In this document: positions 7,100 through 15,466 of the stretch, piece after piece
How the letters are laid out: each line of letters opens with the position of its first letter
Numbering within the stretch: the stretch's first letter is position 1
DNA from: Lentilactobacillus curieae
GTDB taxonomy: Bacteria; Bacillota; Bacilli; Lactobacillales; Lactobacillaceae
Direction of reading: 5' to 3'
Assembly (NCBI RefSeq): GCF_000785105.2
Contig: NZ_CP018906.1
Span: 1,550,001 to 1,614,000 of the forward strand
DNA length: 64,000 bases
Translations under genes and position numbers: made by a program
The notes under the pieces: model-generated
Seen by the model: the letters and a program-made list of their open reading frames with translations, nothing else
The model's database searches: none
Told to the model about the DNA's origin: nothing

Positions 7100-7504
7100 A
7101 ACGTTCCTTTAGGAAAACTCAACTATTCTCCCGTACAGAATCCGACGATTGTGTGACCGAAAGTAGAAACTAATATTCAGTTCCAAGATAAGACTTTGAT
7201 TGAAGCGCGGTGCATTAACTATCAACAAATGAGAAATGCGTATGCAGATATTATGGAAAATGGTTCAGTCAAAGCAGCGTACCGAACCGTCACCAACCCG
7301 ACGAACGGAGAAATCATGGCAACTAACTTTACAGGTTATAAGCGGAACCCGTCGACGCAGATATTCGACGCAGCTACTGCGAAAATTAAATCAATTTCGA
7401 AAGATCTAGGTATGACCCCACAAAGTAGAGCGGAATTATTGGACTTATCAAAAGACGACGATAACGGTGATTCAGTTAAGAAATTGAAAGAATTGTTTGG
7501 TTAA
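7100..7504 (+). pseudogene. Phage terminase small subunit (P27 type) remnant 1
   Basis: The C-terminal 102 codons read as the end of a P27-type small terminase, with NPSTQIFDAATAKIKSISK and GMTPQSRAELLDLS. Upstream the same frame continues coding-like (YSPVQNPTIV) but is interrupted by TGA at 7154-7156, and no start codon with a ribosome-binding site exists. The large terminase, portal, capsid and tail genes are absent: a terminator and a helveticin-like gene follow instead. The remnant is duplicated at 15062-15466 with the same stop. Confidence 0.6.
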
Positions 7505-7530
7505 GCACGTAAAGGCGTGCTTTTTATTTT
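7504..7530 (+). terminator. Terminator after terminase remnant 1
   Basis: AGCACG pairs with CGTGCT followed by TTTTATTTT. It lies between the remnant and the next effector, so expression of that effector from box 3 would need read-through. Confidence 0.65.
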
Positions 7531-7624
7531 GCAATAAAGGGGGTGATTAGGTTGGTATGAATAAAGTAGTTTTTGAAGATGTTGTCGAAAATTATATATA
7601 AATAAAGAAATGGAGAAATAAATA

Positions 7625-8559
7625 ATGGTAACTGCAAAAAGAAAATATAAATTAATAATGCCAGGTTCACAGGTTGTGCAAAAGTTTTACTTAGATTCTG
7701 ATGATACTGCTTATGCATTACAAATGTATGGATCAGACGGAAAGGACATGATGTTGTGCTACGGTAAAATTAACCCTAACCAAACTGAAATTGACTTTAC
7801 GGGATCTGGTTTTAAGAGAACCAGATTGGTTAACTTTGGGCATGGGCAAACTTTCGAGCCTTTCAAGGATACTACTGATGACGGCAAATGGGCCTGGGTA
7901 GTAACGTATGCTAAATCAAGTACTGATGAAGATTCTATTCATTGGGCAACTAGAGTTGGAGTAATTCCGCTCATTCAATTACTTATTTGAATAATCTAGG
8001 AACTGGTAAAAATCCAAATATGTCACTACATCGGGTGGATGCGGCGTTATCATCGGATAAGTCTAGGTTAGCAATTTGGACACAAGGATCAGGATCAACA
8101 TCAAGTGCAACTAAACGGATTACAGCATTAAATGCTATGCCGCTATTTGAAGCTTTAAAGAATGGCAATATTAGTGCCAAAACTGATCCAAGATTGGTAT
8201 CTGGTGGAAGTTTTTATGTTTCTAGTCGAAACATTACAAAATATGTTTATCCGCAAAATTCCTGGCAAGGTATGGAACTGTCTAACAAACGTAGTGCAGC
8301 AAATGGTGGATACAACTGGTTATATTTCACCAGTGGACAGGCTGTAAGTAATAATGTACCTAAGATTATTCGCTCACCTTGGAATGTCTTAGCTTCGACT
8401 CAAGATATAATTAATATTACCTTTACAGATTTATCAGGTAATGTTGAAATTGAGGCTCCACAGTTACTGGATAATTATGTATACTTCGGTATTGAATCAG
8501 GAACTGCTGGTGGTAAAACACATTATATTTATAGCGTTCTTAAATCAGATTTTGATTAA
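7625..8559 (+). pseudogene. Helveticin J-like bacteriocin (effector C), frameshifted by internal deletion
   Basis: The first frame (7625-7990) covers VVQKFYLDSDDTAYALQ, FGHGQTFEPF and HWATRVGVIPL, then breaks. The rest continues in another frame (7987-8559) with HSITYLNNLG, MSLHRVDAALSSD, SWQGMELSN and EIEAPQLLDNYVYFGIE. Compared with paralogue D, about ten codons are missing between VIPL and HSIT, which accounts for the shift near 7970. No signal peptide is present. It is the paralogue of effector D, and both follow a terminase remnant. A functional full-length product is unlikely. Confidence 0.75.
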
Positions 8560-8562
8560 AGA

Positions 8563-8588
8563 AAAAGCCTTACCATTAGGAGGGCTTT
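8563..8588. terminator. Weak hairpin between effector C and its partner
   Basis: AAAGCC pairs with GGCTTT around a long loop, without a proper T-run. It is weaker than the terminators at the other module ends, which would let transcripts from box 3 continue to the lysis genes. Confidence 0.4.
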
Positions 8589-8595
8589 ATACATA

Positions 8596-9420
8596 TTATT
8601 TCGGAATTCCAATAACTATTGCACGTGATTGATAATCAATCATATCTACAAAATTTGGTAAATTTACGGGGAAGGTATATTGCTTAGAAAGTTTTAAAGC
8701 TTTTGTATTATCGATAGCTTCTGCGTTACCGACAAAGTCTGCGGCAATTTTGTAATCACTCATAGACTTGCGTACATCACCTGTATATCCCATGTTATTC
8801 AAATCTTGTTCAATATATTTTATGGCAATCGACGGAGCCATTCTTTCGTAACGATCATCTGGATTAAAAGTGATTACTTTTAAATTTGTAAAGTGGTTAG
8901 AGTATTTTTTTGATCTTGTATATGAATATTTTGCTAAATTTACATCTATACCCGAATTTGGAAATAACTTGTTTACCATTGAATTTAATTTCGAGGCACG
9001 ATTGGTGTCAATATAGCTTATATAAGAAGCGTTGTCGTTAAAGAGTGTAGCCATTTTTTGTGTGTTCTTTGTAAGGTAACCTGACCAAACTGTTCCCTTC
9101 ACTTTTGGATTATATGCAGAAGCGACCTGATAGTAAACTTCGTTTTTTCCCTTAACTTGTTTAACGTAAGCCTTAGATACCATCCAGATGGTGTTAGGAT
9201 AATTTTTTAGGTTATGAACACGTTTGGTGTGAGGGTTATTCCAAATATAGGCTTTTTTACTACGGGTAATTGAGTAGTAAGGAATCGGACCGGTAAACTT
9301 ACTGCCATCAAACGAATAATTGCTAGGAATTTTGCTTGCACTGGCTTGCTGACTCCATGCACCAGTAAAGCCCATTAGCAGGCCGTAAGTAATTATTGCG
9401 AGTTTAATTGATTTTTTCAT
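8596..9420 (-). CDS. Exported SH3-like wall protein, partner of effector C
   Basis: A 274-aa protein of the second partner subtype (MKKSIKLAII start, signal peptide ending ASA near residue 29). Its SH3-like module shows KKAYIWNNPHTKRVHNLKNY and closes GTVWSGYL. The C-terminal half contains LFPNSGIDVNLAKYS. It is most like the partner of effector D, mirroring the kinship of effectors C and D. It converges on its effector. Its start codon is 46 bp from the first lysis-cassette gene on the other strand, so the two 5' ends face away from each other across a tiny gap. Confidence 0.7.
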   Translation of the reverse strand: MKKSIKLAIITYGLLMGFTGAWSQQASASKIPSNYSFDGSKFTGPIPYYSITRSKKAYIWNNPHTKRVHNLKNYPNTIWMVSKAYVKQVKGKNEVYYQVASAYNPKVKGTVWSGYLTKNTQKMATLFNDNASYISYIDTNRASKLNSMVNKLFPNSGIDVNLAKYSYTRSKKYSNHFTNLKVITFNPDDRYERMAPSIAIKYIEQDLNNMGYTGDVRKSMSDYKIAADFVGNAEAIDNTKALKLSKQYTFPVNLPNFVDMIDYQSRAIVIGIPK

Positions 9421-9466
9421 ATTCTCTCCTCCATTATTGCTATCAAGTATAACAAGAAAGGTGGTG

Positions 9467-9643
9467 ATGCAGCTAGAATTGTCTTATATAATGCTTAAAA
9501 ATGTACCTAATAAGCCAAAGAAACTGACAGTTAACCAGCAACTAATCCTGTTGATAGGTGCAATAGATTCAGAGAATCATTTGGTCTGCAAAGATTTAGA
9601 TTCACGACTAACGAAATTAGAAAACCAAGCAAAGCCTGAATAA
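9467..9643 (+). CDS. Small phage protein at head of lysis cassette
   Basis: A 58-aa protein, mostly charged, with no signal or membrane segment (LTVNQQLILLIGAIDSENH in the middle, SRLTKLENQ near the end). GAAAGG at 9456-9461 favours ATG 9467 over earlier in-frame codons. It ends 31 bp before the holin. Small proteins of unknown function are common just upstream of holins in lactobacillus phages. I do not recognise a function. Confidence 0.6.
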   Translation: MQLELSYIMLKNVPNKPKKLTVNQQLILLIGAIDSENHLVCKDLDSRLTKLENQAKPE

Positions 9644-9674
9644 GGCTTTTTTATTTTGAAAGGAAGAGATATTT

Positions 9675-10079
9675 ATGAATAATGGTTCATTTGATATTGC
9701 AAGCGTACTTACATTTGTGCTTACGGTAATTCCGGCACTTTACAAATTGTTACACCCACTGATTCAAGCAAAGATTGATACTGAAAAAGACGAACAAACC
9801 AAACAAAAACTAGAAATTGCCGACAATTTGGCCAAAGCAGGCGTGGCTGAAATGGCAGTCATGCAAGATATGTCAGCGACTGACCGTAAGAAGGAAGCCA
9901 TCAACTTCGTTATTAATCACATGGATGATTTAGGTAAGACGATTTCTGAAGGTGCAGCAAGTGCTAAGGTCGAATCTGCCTATCAAAATTACAAAAACAA
10001 TATCGGTGGTGACATTCACCGACCAATCGAACCAACCGAAGTTGCTGCTGACCCTGACCCGGTAAAGGACGGTGAATAA
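9675..10079 (+). CDS. Phage holin, LL-H type
   Basis: A 134-aa protein with one N-terminal hydrophobic segment (about residues 9-28) followed by a long charged helical tail (KIDTEKDEQTKQKLEIADN), the layout of the LL-H holin family of lactobacillus phages. Holins collect in the inner membrane and open it at a set time so that endolysin can reach peptidoglycan. GAAAGGAAGAG lies just upstream of the ATG. The endolysin gene starts 2 bp after its stop. Confidence 0.75.
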   Translation: MNNGSFDIASVLTFVLTVIPALYKLLHPLIQAKIDTEKDEQTKQKLEIADNLAKAGVAEMAVMQDMSATDRKKEAINFVINHMDDLGKTISEGAASAKVESAYQNYKNNIGGDIHRPIEPTEVAADPDPVKDGE

Positions 10080-10080
10080 T

Positions 10081-10995
10081 ATGACTAGAGAAGTTGCAGA
10101 TATTGCTTCATATCAAGGTAGTTCAATTGAATACTTGAAAACATTGCGTAAATACGCTTCAAGTTTGTTAGTCAAATTAACCGAAGGTTCTGAAAATGGT
10201 TCAGCATATGTTAACCCCAAAGCTGGCGCACAAGTTGCCAATGGGCTGCAAGTGTTTGAATCAGTGGGGGTCTATCACTTCTTTAAAGGAAACTCACAAT
10301 ATTATGGTGACAACGACCCAATTAATGAAGCAAAGTTTTTCTTGAAGCAAGCCTTGAAGTTAGGGCTAGATAAAACCACGGTCATGATCATTGATGTCGA
10401 AGATACATCAGTAATGGCTGACGCCACGCATGATGTAAATCTATTTCTGAAGTACCTAAACGACAACGGATATATGAATACGGTCGTCTACGCTTCCGCT
10501 TCATGGTTCAAAAAAGGGTGGGCAACTCACTATATTAATAAGGACGCCTTATTTAACAACGCGCCAATTTGGGTTGCTTCATATGGTTCAGCAAATAGTG
10601 GCGTAAGTGGTACCAATGCATGGCAGTACACTAACAACGGTCACGGCTTGAATGTAGACTTCAGTTATGACCTGGACGGTTGCTTATCCGGAATCGCTGA
10701 TTATCAAGTTAAGTCAGTTAACGATACACCAACAACTGACCAACCGGAAACGCCACAACCTGACCAACCCGCACAACCTGAAACTACTGAACTAGAATCA
10801 GGCATGTACACGATTGTCGCTGATTATGTGACGGTCTATACTGACCCAAAACTACAAGCAACAGCCAATGAACAGCTGGCTAAAAGCAGTGTCCTGGTAT
10901 GTGTTCCCGCTGATAATACAGGTAAAAGTTTGATGATTGGCCGGGATATGTATATCACTGCTGATCAAAATAAAGTGCAATTTAAGAAGGGGTGA
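10081..10995 (+). CDS. Phage endolysin, GH25 muramidase with C-terminal SH3-like domain
   Basis: A 304-aa protein. Residues 1-205 are a GH25 lysozyme with the catalytic-site motifs DIASYQG at the N-terminus and IIDVED mid-domain, cutting the glycan strands of peptidoglycan. A Pro-rich linker (TTDQPETPQPDQPAQPET) leads to a roughly 65-residue SH3-like wall-binding domain (YTIVADYVTVYTDPK). There is no signal peptide, so passage depends on the adjacent holin. ATG 10081 is preferred to GTG 10072 because AAAGGA sits at 10064-10069. It looks intact. Confidence 0.88.
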   Translation: MTREVADIASYQGSSIEYLKTLRKYASSLLVKLTEGSENGSAYVNPKAGAQVANGLQVFESVGVYHFFKGNSQYYGDNDPINEAKFFLKQALKLGLDKTTVMIIDVEDTSVMADATHDVNLFLKYLNDNGYMNTVVYASASWFKKGWATHYINKDALFNNAPIWVASYGSANSGVSGTNAWQYTNNGHGLNVDFSYDLDGCLSGIADYQVKSVNDTPTTDQPETPQPDQPAQPETTELESGMYTIVADYVTVYTDPKLQATANEQLAKSSVLVCVPADNTGKSLMIGRDMYITADQNKVQFKKG

Positions 10996-11000
10996 TTTAA

Positions 11001-11294
11001 TTGCGCATGCTAGGGCTGACAATCGAAGATTGGGCTTCGCTAATTGGAGTAGTAGGCTCCATTTCTGGCATTGTATTTTACCTGTTTCGGGTAATTGTCG
11101 TTAAACCAATGTCCGATAAAAGCCAAGCACTAAATACAGCAATCGAATCACTAACTAAAGAAGTTAAATCAATGCGTCAACAAGAAGAAGCTGAACATGA
11201 AAACTACGAAGGAAAGCTGCATAGTCATGATATTCAGCTGGCTCGTCATGAAGAAGAAATCAAAACGCTATTTCGACATACCGATGACAACTAA
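11001..11294 (+). CDS. XhlA-like membrane protein of the lysis cassette
   Basis: A 97-aa protein with one hydrophobic segment (about residues 11-33, IGVVGSISGIVFYLF) and a coiled-coil-like tail (ALNTAIESLTKEVKSMRQQEE). Such small membrane proteins accompany holins in Gram-positive phages and may modulate lysis. TTG at 11001 is chosen because AAGGGG (10987-10992) is 8 nt upstream. It is the last gene before promoter box 4. A second holin component is the most likely role, without proof. Confidence 0.6.
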   Translation: MRMLGLTIEDWASLIGVVGSISGIVFYLFRVIVVKPMSDKSQALNTAIESLTKEVKSMRQQEEAEHENYEGKLHSHDIQLARHEEEIKTLFRHTDDN

Positions 11295-11320
11295 AAAGCA
11301 CCCCTATTTGGGGTGTAGTT
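11294..11320 (+). terminator. Hairpin after the lysis cassette
   Basis: CACCCC-TATTT-GGGGTG is a compact stem but is followed by TAGTTATAC rather than a T-run, so termination is uncertain. Confidence 0.4.
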
Positions 11321-11330
11321 ATACATAAAA

Positions 11331-11374
11331 GATGCGACAAAGATGCGACTTTTGGGCATACAAAACGGTATACA
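11331..11374 (+). promoter_or_regulatory. Late-type promoter box 4 (GATGCGAC x2, -10 TATACA)
   Basis: GATGCGAC at 11331-11338 and 11342-11349, a 19-bp gap and TATACA at 11369-11374. Flanking DNA differs from the other copies, which shows that the repeats and the -10 are what is conserved. The next gene starts 56 bp downstream, after an AAAGGAG site. Confidence 0.75.
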
Positions 11375-11429
11375 CTTAGTAGTGTAATCCAGCTGGTTAC
11401 CAATAATAATCCTAAAGGAGTTACAAAAT

Positions 11430-13655
11430 ATGTCATTTGATGTTTCAAATACACCTGATGGTTACGAAATTGACGATTCAGGTTCATTTACTTTTAATAC
11501 AAAATGCGGGGTGCGTACTAGTCCCGACATGAGCGTAACACCAGTTACTTATTATCAAGTCGGTCAAACTGTGTACTATGCCCGAAAAATTAAGAATGGT
11601 AATCATTTCTGGTTATCTTATATTGGTGCTTCAGTAAATTGGGCATTCGTACCTTACGCGAATACTGATACTGGGGTAGTTTTTGGTACAGACTCAGATA
11701 ATACTAATCCAATCAAACCAGTTGACGGTGGTTCTACGGGTGGAAGCACAAGTGGAAACCAAGACGGGGTTGGTTCATTAACTGGTCAAGCAGCCGCAGA
11801 CGTTGCTGACCAAACACCAGAAGGTTTTGAATATGTGACAAATGGAAGTATTACAATTACTGATTCTGCGTATGCTTATGGTTATGCACAGCCCAACACC
11901 CTAGCTGATTTAGTTGATGAAACATTATCAGTAGGAGATACAATTTATTATGATAAGAAAATTAAGGAAGATGGCTGTTACTGGTCACACTATACAACTT
12001 CAACTGGGGTGAGTGCGTTCTTACCATATGGTCAATTTATTCCATCCTTTATGTATTATTCAACAGACAACAATCCTGGAGACCCAGTGATTCCACAAAA
12101 TGGTTCCACAGGAGGTGGTGAGACCGGTGGCGGTTCAACAACCGGGCGTCCACAAGGTGGAGAAGATACCGAACAGTCAAGTTTCAAAAGTACAGCACTA
12201 CCCAATAAAGAACTGATTGATGAAGTGATTCATGTTCGTGGTTTTGTAAAACTGGTTGATAGTAATGGATGGACTCGAGAGACGCCGGATAAGGATGGTA
12301 AAAAAGTTACTCTTTTAAAGATTGGTGATAATTACCATTACGAATATAAACTTGTGGCACAAGGTAGATTATGGGCTAAAGGTAAAGATGGCACATATTT
12401 AACATTAGGTACATTAACAAAGCCATTGAAGACCACTAAGAGTTCTAGTACACCAACTTCTAAGTTTAACTATGTAAATGATTCCTCACATAAGCAGCCA
12501 ATTGAAGATATTTGGGACTATACTTTTAGTGATGAAGAATACAATAGTGATGATTCAGGTTATAGTGTTCAAACCTTACGGGAGAATCCACAAGAAGATC
12601 TAGTTTTGAATTCGTCAGAGGAAACTTTAATTGAACAACTTAGAAATGATATAAGCAGTACCGACCAACAAAATGGTATAGAAGACAGTGTTCTAGTAGG
12701 CTTTATTACTGATACTCACTTTAATAGTTTTAAAACACCTGGAACCGTTCGTGCTCTTAGACAAATGAAGCTAATGAGTTATATTGCTAAAAACGTTGGT
12801 TTGGACTATGTAGTTCATGGCGGTGACTTGAACGATGGAGTACAACCTATCGCTTGGGAAAAAGCAGATGTTCAAAGAGCAGTGGATGCAATGAAGTTAG
12901 GACGCCGGCCATTTGCAATTCTCCAGGGTAATCATGATGACAATTCTGGAATGGCACGTGATGACAACCGGGACTATGCTAACGGAGAATGGGGTTATTG
13001 GCCAGGTCATATTATCCATAATGATGTTGCAAACCAATTACGATTAAATGAATTTAGTCAATTTATCAATGCTAAATCAAATGCTAATAATGCCTTATAT
13101 GGATCATATAAAATACCAAATAGTGATGTTAATATTGTTATTTTAGATGGTTTTGATCAGCCTGATAATTACGGCTCATTTGTTCAAAAGCGCTCCGCAT
13201 TCAGGCATGGATGGACTCATTTTAGTTCAACTCAAAGAGCCTGGCTTCAAGGTGAGCTTGATGATATTCAAGGACGAGGTGAGAAGGCGTTAGTGTTCAC
13301 TCATATTATGTTTAAAGGATTAACCTGGCAAGCTGCTGAAAATACTTTTGCAGAAAATGATGTGAATAATGACGGTGGTTTGATTAGAAATGTAATCGAA
13401 GCTCATTCGGGCACCGTATTAGGTGTATTTGGGGGGCATACGCACGTAGATGATTATACAGAGTCGGGTAATGTGACATATGTAACTACAGGATGTGCAC
13501 TTCCTGACCGTGGCGAAGGCAGTGAGTCTCGAAGCATTGGTTCGGAAAATGAACCACTGTTTGATGTACTTCAAATTAAGCCAAGTCTGAATAAAATTTA
13601 CAGACATCGAATTGGGTATAAAGGAAATCGTTTTATAAACGAAATTAGTTTCTAA
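11430..13655 (+). CDS. SH3 x3-calcineurin-like metallophosphoesterase (effector E)
   Basis: A 741-aa protein without a signal peptide. Two similar SH3-like repeats (about residues 10-80 and 130-205, each with VGQTVYY or VGDTIYY) and a third divergent one (about 262-335) are joined by Gly/Ser/Thr-rich linkers. A metallophosphoesterase domain (about 420-735) has all five metal motifs: D428 and H430 in FITDTH, D466 in GGD, N501 and H502 in GNHD, H625, and H670 and H672 in GGHTH. It occupies the position of a bacteriocin in module 4. Wall targeting by SH3 modules plus a phosphodiester-cleaving domain suggests attack on teichoic acid or another wall phosphodiester, which is inference. A phage tail-associated enzyme is the alternative. 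Confidence 0.75.
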   Translation: MSFDVSNTPDGYEIDDSGSFTFNTKCGVRTSPDMSVTPVTYYQVGQTVYYARKIKNGNHFWLSYIGASVNWAFVPYANTDTGVVFGTDSDNTNPIKPVDGGSTGGSTSGNQDGVGSLTGQAAADVADQTPEGFEYVTNGSITITDSAYAYGYAQPNTLADLVDETLSVGDTIYYDKKIKEDGCYWSHYTTSTGVSAFLPYGQFIPSFMYYSTDNNPGDPVIPQNGSTGGGETGGGSTTGRPQGGEDTEQSSFKSTALPNKELIDEVIHVRGFVKLVDSNGWTRETPDKDGKKVTLLKIGDNYHYEYKLVAQGRLWAKGKDGTYLTLGTLTKPLKTTKSSSTPTSKFNYVNDSSHKQPIEDIWDYTFSDEEYNSDDSGYSVQTLRENPQEDLVLNSSEETLIEQLRNDISSTDQQNGIEDSVLVGFITDTHFNSFKTPGTVRALRQMKLMSYIAKNVGLDYVVHGGDLNDGVQPIAWEKADVQRAVDAMKLGRRPFAILQGNHDDNSGMARDDNRDYANGEWGYWPGHIIHNDVANQLRLNEFSQFINAKSNANNALYGSYKIPNSDVNIVILDGFDQPDNYGSFVQKRSAFRHGWTHFSSTQRAWLQGELDDIQGRGEKALVFTHIMFKGLTWQAAENTFAENDVNNDGGLIRNVIEAHSGTVLGVFGGHTHVDDYTESGNVTYVTTGCALPDRGEGSESRSIGSENEPLFDVLQIKPSLNKIYRHRIGYKGNRFINEISF

Positions 13656-13657
13656 AT

Positions 13658-13684
13658 AAAAAAAGGTCTTGCAGTAGCAAGACC
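13658..13684 (-). terminator. Terminator of the partner of effector E
   Basis: GGTCTTGC-AGTA-GCAAGACC, with the T-run on the minus-strand side, so it mainly ends the convergent partner gene. Confidence 0.75.
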
Positions 13685-13694
13685 AATACATAGA

Positions 13695-14555
13695 TTATTT
13701 CATAATAAATATAGAACTGCCACTATAAAGGCCACCTTCTCGACCCTTAAGATGATTTAAGATAACAAATCCTATTTTACCGTTAAAGCTTTCCCTGTCA
13801 TTAGCTGAGATGCCATCGGCAGTAAGGGCATTATAAAGGTCGGAAGTTGTGGGCAATGAATTACTTGAAGGCAAAGAATTTACTAACTGTTCCACGTTCT
13901 TTAGTTCTTTGACACTACTATTAATTGCATTCACGTCATATTTTATTGAATTAACTGCATTATCATCCCAGTATAGTGATCCTTTATTTTGTGCATACTT
14001 TGATAAGTTCAAATCTAGTTTTGCATTTGGAAGTGCTTTAAGAATCATTCTGGAAACCGCTTGCTTAGAAGCAGATTGAACGAAGTGCAAATAATCGTTA
14101 CTGGAACCGTAGTTAGTGAGAATTGGTAATGAAGACAAATCGTTTTGAGCACTAATTGAGTTTCCTACAGTACCGCTGTTTTCAGAGTTTGAACTGCCCT
14201 TGGTTGTGTTGTTAGTGCTTATTTTTAAATAATTCCTGTGTACGAATCCTGAAACTTTACCATTGCCACTAGTAACCTGATAGTATATTCCTGATTTATG
14301 CCCCTTAACCATTTTGACGCTTTTTGACAAGTACCATGTAGTGTGAGGATAGTTCTTTAGATTGTGCAGTTTTTTGGTATGATTCCAATTCCACATGTAT
14401 GCAGTTCCCTTCGTTTTAGCACGTAAAGGTACATTATTGTAATTTTTGGTTTTAGTCCACTTATATGCGGCGTGTGCTGTTGGTTGTTGAACCGCAAGCC
14501 CCACACCTGCAGCAAACAAACCGGTTATTAAAATGCTTGTAAATTTCTTGTTCAT
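13695..14555 (-). CDS. Exported SH3-like wall protein, partner of effector E
   Basis: A 286-aa member of the first partner subtype, with a signal peptide almost identical to partner A (MNKKFTSILITGLFAAG, AHA cleavage near residue 29). The SH3-like module has GTAYMWNWNHTKKLHNLKNY and ends SGFVHRNYLK. A Ser/Asn-rich insert (about 120-145) separates it from a C-terminal half with ALPNAKLDLNLSKYA. It converges on the metallophosphoesterase instead of a helveticin, which shows that the pairing is a property of the module. No enzyme motif is recognised. Confidence 0.7.
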   Translation of the reverse strand: MNKKFTSILITGLFAAGVGLAVQQPTAHAAYKWTKTKNYNNVPLRAKTKGTAYMWNWNHTKKLHNLKNYPHTTWYLSKSVKMVKGHKSGIYYQVTSGNGKVSGFVHRNYLKISTNNTTKGSSNSENSGTVGNSISAQNDLSSLPILTNYGSSNDYLHFVQSASKQAVSRMILKALPNAKLDLNLSKYAQNKGSLYWDDNAVNSIKYDVNAINSSVKELKNVEQLVNSLPSSNSLPTTSDLYNALTADGISANDRESFNGKIGFVILNHLKGREGGLYSGSSIFIMK

Positions 14556-14693
14556 AATTAAATCTCTCCCTTCAACACCCTAATTATCTACTGATGTGAT
14601 GGCCCACACAAGCGATTTACACAAACGCAATGGGTTCTTAATCTTTTTGACTTACCCAAAAATCAATTAGCGTTGTCTCACTTTAGAAAGTGA
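14540..14693. repeat. Partner-promoter repeat block, copy 3
   Basis: Nearly identical to 3520-3676, including the end hairpin, here extended to CTCACTTT-AG-AAAGTGAG followed by GGGGGCC. The stretch 14556-15061 holds no gene. It contains this block, the leader repeat, box 5 and the T-tailed hairpin. Confidence 0.65.
14583..14617 (-). promoter_or_regulatory. Promoter of partner E, palindrome degraded
   Basis: TTGTGT (14606-14611), a 17-bp spacer and GATAAT (14583-14588) are kept on the minus strand. The ATCACACAAGTGAT palindrome of copies A and B has changed at several positions here, so any operator control is probably lost or altered. Confidence 0.55.
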
Positions 14694-14736
14694 GGGGGCC
14701 TTTTGTCTTAACTGTGTTTAATTATGTTTAGCATAA

Positions 14737-14850
14737 CAAGCTTTTAGGAGCGTGACACTGTTGATCTATGCCGGATATAGCGAATTTGAGTACTCTGCAA
14801 GAGTCTGCGTAAATATTTTATTAGGTACCTTTCATGGACCATCCATAAAA
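14737..14850 (+). repeat. Island leader repeat, copy 3
   Basis: Third and most diverged copy of the leader (CTATGCCGGATATAG, CTGCGTAAATATTTTA). It is joined at the box to downstream sequence of the box 3 type rather than of the box 1/2 type. Confidence 0.65.
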
Positions 14851-14893
14851 GATGCGACAAAGATGCGACTTTTGGCATTACTTTTCGTAGTAT
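14851..14893 (+). promoter_or_regulatory. Late-type promoter box 5 (GATGCGAC x2, -10 TAGTAT)
   Basis: GATGCGAC at 14851-14858 and 14862-14869, an 18-bp gap and TAGTAT at 14888-14893. Upstream it matches copies 1 and 2, downstream it matches copy 3, so it is a chimera joined at the box. Confidence 0.75.
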
Positions 14894-14960
14894 TCTGGTA
14901 CTGTAGAAAAAGCTGATAAATTGCAATTCTATAGGTTAGTATAATATTCTTCAAAAATTT

Positions 14961-15005
14961 AGCAGTGCTACCACTTCAATCCAATGAGTGGTGGCACTGC
15001 TTTTG
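14961..15005 (+). terminator. Strong hairpin with T-tail downstream of box 5
   Basis: Same stem as at 6999-7043 (AGCAGTGCTACCACT with AGTGGTGGCACTGC, then TTTTG). It could release an RNA of about 100 nt from box 5. Confidence 0.7.
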
Positions 15006-15061
15006 TTTACTTAAAAATTGATGAATAGAAGAAACACTCGCTATCGATCATTTATATATTC

Positions 15062-15466
15062 AACGTTCCTTTAGGAAAACTCAACTATTCTCCCGTACAA
15101 AATCCGACGATTGTGTGACCGAAAGTAGAATCTAATATTCAGTTTCAAGACAAAACTTTGATTGAAGCATTGTGTATTAACTATCAACTAATGAGAAACG
15201 CATACGCGGATATTATGGAAAATGGTTCAGTCAAAGCAGTATACCGAACCGTTACCAACCCGACGAACGGAGAAATCGTGGCAACTGACTTTATCGGCTA
15301 CAAATGCAAACCGTCAACGCAGATATTTGATTTCGCCACTGCAAAAATTAAATCAAACTCAAAGGATTTAGTCATGACCCCACAAAGTAGAGCGGAATTA
15401 TTGGACTTATCAAAAGACGACGATAACGGTGATTCAGTTAAGAAATTGAAAGAATTATTTGGTTAA
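15062..15466 (+). pseudogene. Phage terminase small subunit (P27 type) remnant 2
   Basis: Paralogue of the remnant at 7100-7504, with the same in-frame TGA before PKVE and the same ending (SRAELLDLSKDDD, KKLKELFG). A few codons differ, such as FDFATAKIKSNSK. The shared stop shows that the gene was already broken before the segment was duplicated. It is followed by the same terminator and then by effector D. Confidence 0.6.

Noticed and set aside
1566-14869. The GATGCGAC repeats as part of a CRISPR array or iteron origin
   Set aside because: Each locus has only two half-sites 11 bp apart, the loci are kilobases apart, and each precedes a -10 and a gene start.
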